Source: Acanthaster planci (taxonomy: Eukaryota > Echinodermata > Asteroidea > Valvatida > Acanthasteridae). Taken from it: 64,000 nucleotides of DNA. Location: NCBI RefSeq assembly GCF_001949145.1, contig NW_019091418.1:1823406-1887405 (forward strand), written 5' to 3'. The notes beneath the pieces were generated by a model that saw nothing but the letters and a program-made list of their open reading frames with translations, searched no databases and was not told where the DNA came from. Both the position numbers and the translations under genes were made by a program. Shown here piece after piece: positions 59,901 to 64,000 of this stretch; position 1 is the stretch's first letter; every line of letters starts with the position of its first letter.

Positions 59901-62633
59901 TGAACATGTTGGTGCGACAATTGGATGCTGCAATGGAGATTAAGCAACACATGAAGGAAACACACGTATTGGCTCATACAAGTAACATTTCAAAGACAAG
60001 CTATTTTAACAAAGCGCCCAACTTGACAGTTTTGTTACTTTCAAAATATAAGCAGAGATAGGGTCAGTTGTAAGGTCACATAGTGTCACTATGCCATTAT
60101 AATCACACGAATATTCTGAACTTAGCAGTACATATTCAGGAGTAGATTTGTAAAGGTGTTGCAGAAAGCAAACAGTGAATGTGCTGAATTCATGTAATGG
60201 AAACTATGATTTCATTCAGAAACGGGTGCAATGATTGATTCCATTCAGTTCCACCTCATGGAATGGAACCTTCCATCTGTCTCCAAACAGAATTAGTACC
60301 ATCACACTCATAAGGGGTCTTTAATTGTATGGCCTACCTGGGCATCTAGGTGTACTGTGATGTAATGCTTACTGCCTCCAGGCCCTTGACAGATCAACTG
60401 AAGACTGCTGAAAGATGAGTCAATGGAAGAGAGCTTCTCCCAACCCAGACGCGCCACATCGTGAATCACCTGGGAGCATCGTGTTGCCATGGTAACGCCG
60501 GGCTGGGCTTTGCTGGCTTCGCTGTGATGTTCCATTGTATGTTCCTGTTCATGGAAAGGTAATGCTTAATTAACCCTGACCCCCCCAAGGGTTGTTGGCC
60601 CTAACCTTCCCCATTCACACAAAGTTAAACANCAAACCCAATGCAAAAGCCAGTTGTTATGGGCCTACCAGACCTATCCCCACAGAATTAAACACTTTAC
60701 TACTGTTTAATTCTGTGTGGTTGGAGAAGGTTAGGGTTAAGCTACTACCAGTTAACACAGGCTTAATGCCCCTTTAACCAACCTCACACTGGATGACGTG
60801 TAGATACAGGGATTTCCTGTGTCTATAAGCATGAGGACATGTCATCATAACAGATTGTGGATGCAGCTCTGGGTGATGTCAGGAGTACACACTTGTCCCT
60901 ACGCTTGACTGATTCCCATTTCCACACGAGGGCTTAAACTAGTCAGTGGAGGTGGCGCATGTGTGCAGTTGTGCAACAATGTGCCATGGCTTGGATTTGG
61001 GATAAATCCTATTTAACGAAATTGTGTTGGTGTTGGAAATCATGAACATGTAGAATGCTGCGAAAAATTTTGCATAAAGCTTGAACAAATGCGTCACATT
61101 TACTTCGGTAAAATGAAATAACCAACATCAGGAAGTACTATTACTAGTACTATCTCCACCGAACAAGAATTTACTGTGAGAAACGGGACAGTTCATGCTT
61201 CTTTCAAAGTATTTATTTACGAAATAAATTTACGAAATCGGTTTGCTTGATTTTCCCTGTAATATGTGCTGTCTCAACCCACTTACTAGGATATTCTTGA
61301 GCTCGCTTAAAAAAGTGGCCAGGTCTGGCGTGTTCAATAATCGTTGGCCAATGAGGTGACGGTAACTACGGAGATGCTGATTCAGCGACCAATCACCAAA
61401 CAATCTTGCTTTCCGGTGGTCTCCATCTTTGGGCAATTCAATCCTGAGATGAAGCTCGTTTCCCTTCAAATGGACAAAATCAATCAACATGAAATTTCAA
61501 GCACAATATCAATTTACAAAGGTTAAGATTAGATTGGAAACATTACCTCAGGAATTTGTGCAAGGGTGAGTTCCACCATCTATATGCTCTATATACCTAA
61601 AACAATCTACCTACGCAATTGCCATTGCCTCTTTGCCTGCATAAATATGAGAAGTGGCTGAGAATGCCAGCCAGTCAGGTGGTCATGCCATTTTTTTTCA
61701 TGGGCACTGTTTGTAATTTACAGATCCAGCCACAACAGTCACCCAGTCAAACTTTTTAATGTTCAGTTTTTAAAGTTTTTTTGAAATTCCACGAAACTAG
61801 TAAGGATAGAGCCCACATGAATGAAAGGCTATCAATCACACTGAGAAAGACTTGAATCAGGGATTTTTGCGGGCCATGCTACATGTATTTAGTGTCAACT
61901 TGCATCAAAAAGTGTCAACAAGGCATCAACAAGCTATTCAAGCATATTTATGCAAAAAAATTATATGAACAAAATTAACTGGACATATTGCATTCACTAT
62001 ATCACATATATCTAAAATGATATTTGAGTTTGGAAATTGAGTAACAAAGTCGGTTGTGCTCATGCACCCAAACTGGCCACCATCTTGTTTTTGAGTGGAC
62101 GCGTTGACAGCAGAGAAAAGAAAGATGGCGGCCGTCTGATATCGCGAAAAATGTTCTTTTTCCTGTGTGAATCTGGAATAAAATTCCCTGTTTTCAGTGG
62201 AACATGTTAGAGTCTGTAAAATACGATAAAACCACTTTGAAACCTTTTGAGGATATTTTTAAGTTGCTGACACTTCGTTGACACTACTTACATGGATATG
62301 TATTGGCATTTGTTGACAACAAATTCGCTAAATAGCACGACTTGCAGCCTGAAATACCCATATACATGGAAATTACAAAGCATTAACAGAAGCCACATCC
62401 CATGAATGTGACTATAAAAGTCAGCCAGAGCCAAGACTTGTAAGTTGTGTGGATCCTCACTTTGTACCAGACTCTGCAAATTTAAATTTGCCACAAAACT
62501 ACATAAGGCATTCCGTTACTTTCATCCTCACCTTGACACAAATCAATCCTTCCCAGCATGTCTGTTGTTGGTTGAGGGGTACCAACCTGGGACAGATTTC
62601 AAACACTTCTCGGCTCTGTTTTTGTGCTGCCAT
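47785..62633 (-). CDS. FANCL: FANCL, Fanconi anaemia core-complex E3 ubiquitin ligase (9 coding exons)
   Basis: The spliced minus-strand coding sequence (62633-62532, 61463-61287, 60544-60338, 59927-59856, 58367-58217, 57728-57645, 55737-55610, 54763-54647, 47904-47785) is 1158 nt, giving 385 residues against about 375 in human. All phases agree. The N-terminal ELF region spans roughly 1-95, the double-RWD URD 105-300, and the C4HC3 RING 313-373 (CGIC, C330, C335, H340, C343, CPYC). Conserved blocks include ELHLRIELP, LGWEKL, WVLEPERP, RRIAL, VDP..P..LPE, FLGADH and IFGKCPYC. FANCL, with the E2 UBE2T, monoubiquitinates FANCD2-FANCI in the nuclear response to DNA interstrand crosslinks. The UBE2T-contact residues known in human appear kept (I315, W347). 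All Zn ligands are present, so the protein should be active. The last intron hosts a whole gene on the other strand. Confidence 0.96.
48480..48645 (+). CDS. MADF-BESS gene exon 1
   Basis: Encodes the first two-thirds of the MADF helix set and ends in phase 1 at GATG|GTGAGT, a near-perfect donor. Alternative in-frame starts are at 48,372 and 48,459. Confidence 0.8.
48480..52425 (+). CDS. MADF-BESS domain protein, probable transcription regulator (4 coding exons)
   Basis: The spliced sequence (48480-48645, 49687-49846, 50997-51092, 52080-52425) is 768 nt, giving 255 residues, with all phases consistent. Residues about 10-97 form a MADF domain: ICEILIALVKDNPTLYD, then ARIWKRIADQI, WKKRWRMLRDTYVR, a basic stretch, and MWRFYEMMDFL. 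A basic segment rich in Lys/Arg (about 167-178) could be a nuclear localisation signal. A BESS motif (about 206-243) follows: DEDEMFFEIYARRLKQLPPH, LKSVVQFQIAQLFF. MADF is a Myb-like DNA-binding fold and BESS mediates protein contacts, as in insect Adf-1 and DIP3; targets here are unknown. An in-frame ATG at 48,372 would give 291 residues; I prefer 48,480 because it has A at -3 and lies just before the domain. The gene lies wholly inside the last FANCL intron, on the opposite strand. Confidence 0.9.
49107..49416. repeat. MITE-like inverted repeat in MADF-BESS intron 1
   Basis: The left end agtcctgttactccccaact and the reverse of the right end, agtactgctaggccccaact, share about 60 related bases, including caactatagcgtctgtccca / caactatagcatcagtccca and cccaactacag. 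The interior is unrelated. No coding potential. Confidence 0.65.
49687..49846 (+). CDS. MADF-BESS gene exon 2
   Basis: Follows acceptor ccattttacag. Encodes GDYWKKRWRMLRDTYVRKR to SHTDQN. The donor AATGT|GTATGT was chosen because it gives the phase (2) needed by exon 3; the unspliced frame runs on for about 40 codons with no domain. Confidence 0.85.
50997..51092 (+). CDS. MADF-BESS gene exon 3
   Basis: A 96-base exon for AGGTISGQNDTVVTLEVEE and INDEDALDLASI, an acidic linker. Acceptor caatccaattcag, donor GG|GTAAAA, phase 2 at both ends. Only one of three frames is open, and its phases match both neighbours. Confidence 0.75.
51541..51566. repeat. perfect 10-bp hairpin
   Basis: gtcaaattac and gtaatttgac flank the six-base loop aggcat in intron 3 of the MADF-BESS gene. 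Confidence 0.7.
52080..52425 (+). CDS. MADF-BESS gene exon 4 (BESS motif and stop)
   Basis: Acceptor ttgtatttcag. One base completes a Gly codon, then EGSDRIDLVEK, a basic patch, the BESS motif, and PLP before TGA. No canonical AATAAA was seen in the next 2 kb, so the 3' end of the transcript is unknown. Confidence 0.88.
52426..54378. other. non-coding part of FANCL intron 8, downstream of the nested gene
   Basis: Presumably contains the 3' untranslated region of the MADF-BESS gene. A two-copy 24-base tandem repeat (gacaacttgctccatgcatt and gacaacctgctccatgcatt) lies at 52,967-53,014, followed by a partial third copy. C-rich patches near 54,140 and 54,260 look like dispersed repeat debris. 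Confidence 0.55.
54379..54616. repeat. MITE-like inverted repeat next to the FANCL RING exon
   Basis: The left arm gggccaatgtcatagagctg, ctt, aagcaccaaatttgctgaa is mirrored by the right arm, whose reverse reads gggccaatttcatagaactg, ctc, aagcacaaaatttgctgaa. Arms are about 60 bases with few mismatches. I recall similar gggccaatttcatag elements from echinoderm genomes, which is a memory and not a search result. Confidence 0.8.
54647..54763 (-). CDS. FANCL: FANCL exon 8 (first part of RING)
   Basis: 39 residues, DFNEECGICYSY through CDNPQCNKPFHYSCLYE, carrying six of the eight zinc ligands (four Cys, His, Cys). Acceptor tttgtctcag, donor GAG|GTAAGG; phase 0 at both ends. A MITE-like element ends about 30 bases past the donor. 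Confidence 0.96.
55610..55737 (-). CDS. FANCL: FANCL exon 7 (end of URD)
   Basis: Completes a Val codon, then INPMREKLNANLKAWDP, SLLSNLKALLDIHFP and a short linker to RRE. The acceptor region reads gagcag, a tandem NAGNAG. Using the distal site aligns with human without a gap; the proximal site would add one Ala. Donor GAG|GTTGGT is weak at +3. Ends in phase 0. Confidence 0.88.
56161..56520. repeat. purine-rich tract in FANCL intron 6
   Basis: The plus strand is strongly purine-biased, with several GGG runs such as ggaagggggtggggg and gaaggaggggaaggg. On the FANCL strand it is a long pyrimidine tract. Local G-quadruplex or triplex potential is possible. Confidence 0.6.
56608..56760 (+). mobile_element. 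tRNA-derived SINE-like sequence
   Basis: Positions 56,608-56,674 resemble a shortened tRNA: tactcg pairs with cgagta at the ends, gtggg-ttcgagt-cccac forms a perfect T arm with an intact B-box (ggttcgagtcc), and cttacta/tagtaag can form a middle stem. The D arm is reduced, so it is not a normal tRNA gene. It is followed by cttgtgaa...ttcacaag and ctcgg...ccgag hairpins, suggesting a SINE body. It lies in FANCL intron 6, antisense to that gene. Confidence 0.55.
57258..57331. repeat. short palindrome with TTAACCCTAAC ends
   Basis: ccttaaccctaac on the left is mirrored by gttagggttaa on the right, in FANCL intron 6. The CCCTAA words resemble telomere repeats but occur singly, so this is more likely a MITE end. 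Confidence 0.5.
57645..57728 (-). CDS. FANCL: FANCL exon 6 (second RWD)
   Basis: 84 bases. The first two bases complete a Gly codon, then NNSSIQVTVDPLYPRMLPE and FKFLGADH follow. Acceptor cttctacag; donor CATG|GTAATC, phase 1. Confidence 0.93.
58217..58367 (-). CDS. FANCL: FANCL exon 5 (URD)
   Basis: Encodes STLADIYRQF, EFWDTVAEID, then TWVLEPERPKPSDTSRRIAL, one of the best-conserved stretches of the family. Enters in phase 0 after ccatcag and leaves in phase 1 at CTAG|GTACTA. Confidence 0.95.
59856..59927 (-). CDS. FANCL: FANCL exon 4
   Basis: A 72-base exon for 24 residues, HPIVAPTCSTDLPGETFE then LLWTHQ. It corresponds to the human stretch around VDFPVPFCASWTPQ. Acceptor ttgcag and donor CAG|GTACTT; phase 0 at both ends. 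It is small and moderately divergent, but both neighbours require exactly this segment. Confidence 0.85.
60338..60544 (-). CDS. FANCL: FANCL exon 3 (start of URD)
   Basis: 69 residues. Begins EHTMEHHSE directly after a clear acceptor (ccatgaacag), then a variable linker, then VIHDVARLGWEKL, the first RWD signature, and ends VHLDAQ at CAG|GTAGGC. Phase 0 at both ends. Confidence 0.92.
60588..60740. repeat. palindromic element in FANCL intron 2
   Basis: ggccctaaccttcccc...cacacaaagttaaac on the left is mirrored by the reverse of gtttaattctgtgtgg...gaaggttagggtt on the right. Inside is a 14-bp perfect hairpin, cacagaattaaaca with tgtttaattctgtg (60,681-60,717). One base at 60,632 is an undetermined N. 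Confidence 0.65.
61287..61463 (-). CDS. FANCL: FANCL exon 2 (ELF region)
   Basis: 59 residues from GNELHLRIELP to FLSELKNIL. A stop codon precedes an in-frame ATG just upstream, so the exon must be entered by splicing at TTGAAG|GGAAAC. Donor CTA|GTAAGT is a perfect consensus. Phase 0 at both ends. Confidence 0.9.
61877..62292 (-). repeat. repeat in FANCL intron 1, inverted partner of 63,245-63,525
   Basis: The part 62,074-62,292, read in reverse, follows the order seen at 63,258-63,525: agtgtcaac, a ttttatcgtattt / ttttatcatactt segment, gactctaac / gtctctaac, gccgccatctttctttt, cgcg, then acaagatg. The left part (61,877-61,937) again has tagtgtcaac words, so the whole may be a roughly 410-bp element with gtgtcaac ends. 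Confidence 0.65.
62532..62633 (-). CDS. FANCL: FANCL exon 1 (start exon)
   Basis: Encodes 34 residues, including FEICPRLVPLNQ and WEGLICVK, which align with the human N-terminus (CPLLLPQN..YEGFI). The chosen ATG has A at -3 and G at +4 and gives an N-terminus close to human in length. An in-frame ATG 60 bases upstream has a poor context. Donor is AAG|GTGAGG, phase 0. Confidence 0.85.
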
Positions 62634-63070
62634 AATGCACTTTGCTGCTTCACCTAGGCCTACTTGGGAAAAGAAAACAGCTACATTGTACATGTAAGTA
62701 TGAGTCTAGTACTAGTAGGCCTAACTATCATTAGCGGTAGTTCTCTATTATCACGGTATCGCCGTCGGAAATATTGAATTTTGCGTTGTTAGTGAGATCC
62801 CAATCGGCAATATTCGCCTAGGTAATCAATAAATTATGGCGCAACGATAGTTTTTACGAAAACAGAGCACTTGAAAGATGGGAGTTTTCCAAATTTGTAA
62901 ATTTTCTTTTACCTCTTTACCGTGTCTGTCATTACCTACCGTCTCTCTCTTTAATACTAATATCTAAAGCAACCCTGCCCCTGGATATCTGTTGCTGGGT
63001 TCCCCGAGACGTCCACCAGGCCACAGGTGTCTAAAGGCACTTTTTAGGTCGGAGTCAAAATTAAAGATTA

Positions 63071-63223
63071 TGTAGCGCTGCGTAGCGGCGCCAGATGAGT
63101 AATTCGGCCATACAGGTGTTATCACCATAGGCGCCATTCGAGTGTGAACGTTCATGTGTATACGACATTTTACGCGTATTCATGGTGAAGTTCCCCATGT
63201 TGCGCCGCTAGGCGGCGCTATAC
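63071..63223. repeat. small inverted repeat upstream of FANCL
   Basis: tagcgctgcgtagcggcgcc on the left is mirrored by the reverse of gcgccgctaggcggcgcta on the right, about 100 bases apart. It is the most GC-rich short segment in the FANCL upstream region. Confidence 0.6.
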
Positions 63224-63244
63224 GATCTTTGGTCAAAATAAGCG

Positions 63245-63525
63245 GTCATGCTATATTTAGTGTCAACAAGCGTCAACACACAAGTAGCATCAACCACGGA
63301 GGAATAAAACACCAACAAAGTATCAACAACTTGACAATACCCTCTACAGATATAAAAGTAGTTTTATCATACTTCGAAGTCTCTAACACTTGCCACTGTG
63401 TGAGAGAAACATCGAATTTGCTTGCAGATTCTCGCAGGAAATCGAAAATGTTTGGCGCTTGATGGGGCCGCCATCTTTCTTTCCTCTGCTATGCATCAAC
63501 GCGAAAACAAGATGACGGCCGGTAC
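63245..63525 (+). repeat. repeat upstream of FANCL, inverted partner of 62,074-62,292
   Basis: Begins with tatttagtgtcaac and ends with a near-palindrome, gccgccatctttcttt ... acaagatgacggcc. It is diverged from its partner but shares landmarks in the same order across about 250 bases. Confidence 0.65.
63467..63477 (-). promoter_or_regulatory. YY1-type motif upstream of FANCL
   Basis: Read in the FANCL direction this is AAGATGGCGGC, an exact match to the YY1 consensus often found near animal promoters. It sits about 830 bases before the FANCL ATG, inside a repeat whose other copy holds the same motif at 62,122-62,132. Whether it acts on FANCL is unknown. Confidence 0.35.
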
Positions 63526-64000
63526 ACACGGGCCCGACTTTATCACTCAAATTTCAACACTCAGATATCAATTTAGATAGATATGGAACAGTGAATTTAA
63601 TATGTATGAGCCTTATCAAGATTGTAAATAAAAATCCTAGCTTAAACATGCTAAGTAGCATGCGCTGAAACCTCTTGCGTGCGTAAAGTGCGCCCCCAAT
63701 CCCATTACAATAGACTTGTGTCAATCGTACTTTTACCCTTCGGGGCAATTGATAACGAATAATAATACGTCGGCATTATTGTCTCATTTTTTTCTCTTCC
63801 TACACAACTTGAAGAATTTTTTAATGGATGTTTAGATTTTTTCCATTAAATAGCCCAGGTCCAATGATGTCGTTATAACTCCCAGAGAATTATAACTTAG
63901 AAAGCTGACACTCATAACGATAGTTTCAGATATCCATAAAAGAATGAGTTCACCAAAAAAAATTGAAATTTGTGACACCCAAATATTTATTTTTCCTTCG

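Larger units (their letters stand above)
62634..64000. other. FANCL upstream region, no further gene recognised
   Basis: Should contain the FANCL promoter and 5' untranslated region. Apart from the two repeats listed within it, I see no coding exon on either strand up to the window edge. Confidence 0.5.

Noticed and set aside
60632-60632. Single N base
   Set aside because: It is an undetermined base within an intronic repeat and affects no gene call.
61464-61490. ATG at 61,490 as an alternative FANCL start
   Set aside because: A stop codon lies just upstream and the peptide before GNELHLRI is not conserved, whereas exon 1 at 62,532-62,633 supplies the matching N-terminus in phase.
1-64000. 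CRISPR arrays, operons, insertion sequences or other prokaryotic systems
   Set aside because: Spliced metazoan genes, the absence of dense coding sequence and the repeat types exclude a bacterial or phage origin. No regularly spaced direct-repeat array was seen.

Overview
The window is animal nuclear DNA. It is AT-rich, its genes are split by short introns with GT-AG boundaries, and most of the sequence is non-coding or repeat-derived. Three protein genes can be reconstructed: a TMEM151-family membrane protein, the Fanconi anaemia ubiquitin ligase FANCL, and a MADF-BESS DNA-binding-type regulator. This mix, small introns, many palindromic MITE-like repeats and frequent tacatgta words suggest a marine invertebrate, perhaps a non-vertebrate deuterostome such as an echinoderm or hemichordate. 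That placement is an inference; no sequence comparison could be run.

Layout. Positions 1-13,265 hold no recognisable gene, only repeat debris (a palindromic MITE-like element, a decayed LINE 3' end, a small hairpin). TMEM151 occupies 13,266-15,464 on the plus strand: one short first coding exon, a 195-bp intron, and one large exon with the three predicted membrane segments and a long low-complexity tail. From 15.8 to 47.3 kb is a gene-poor stretch with a repeated 280-bp block, degenerate satellites, a diverged tandem duplication and a 706-bp foldback element.

FANCL runs leftward from 62,633 to 47,785 in nine coding exons. All junction phases agree and they give a 385-residue protein with ELF, URD and C4HC3 RING regions. 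Its last intron (47,905-54,646) contains a complete four-exon gene on the opposite strand, the MADF-BESS protein at about 48,480-52,425. FANCL introns also carry several MITE-like inverted repeats and a tRNA-derived SINE-like piece, and its first exon lies between inverted copies of one repeat that carry exact YY1-type motifs.

The three genes are not an operon or pathway. FANCL acts in DNA crosslink repair, TMEM151 is a neuronal-type membrane protein of unclear biochemistry, and the MADF-BESS protein is a probable transcription regulator. I saw no sign of an unknown enzymatic or defence system. The most notable organisation is the nested gene and the repeat architecture around FANCL.
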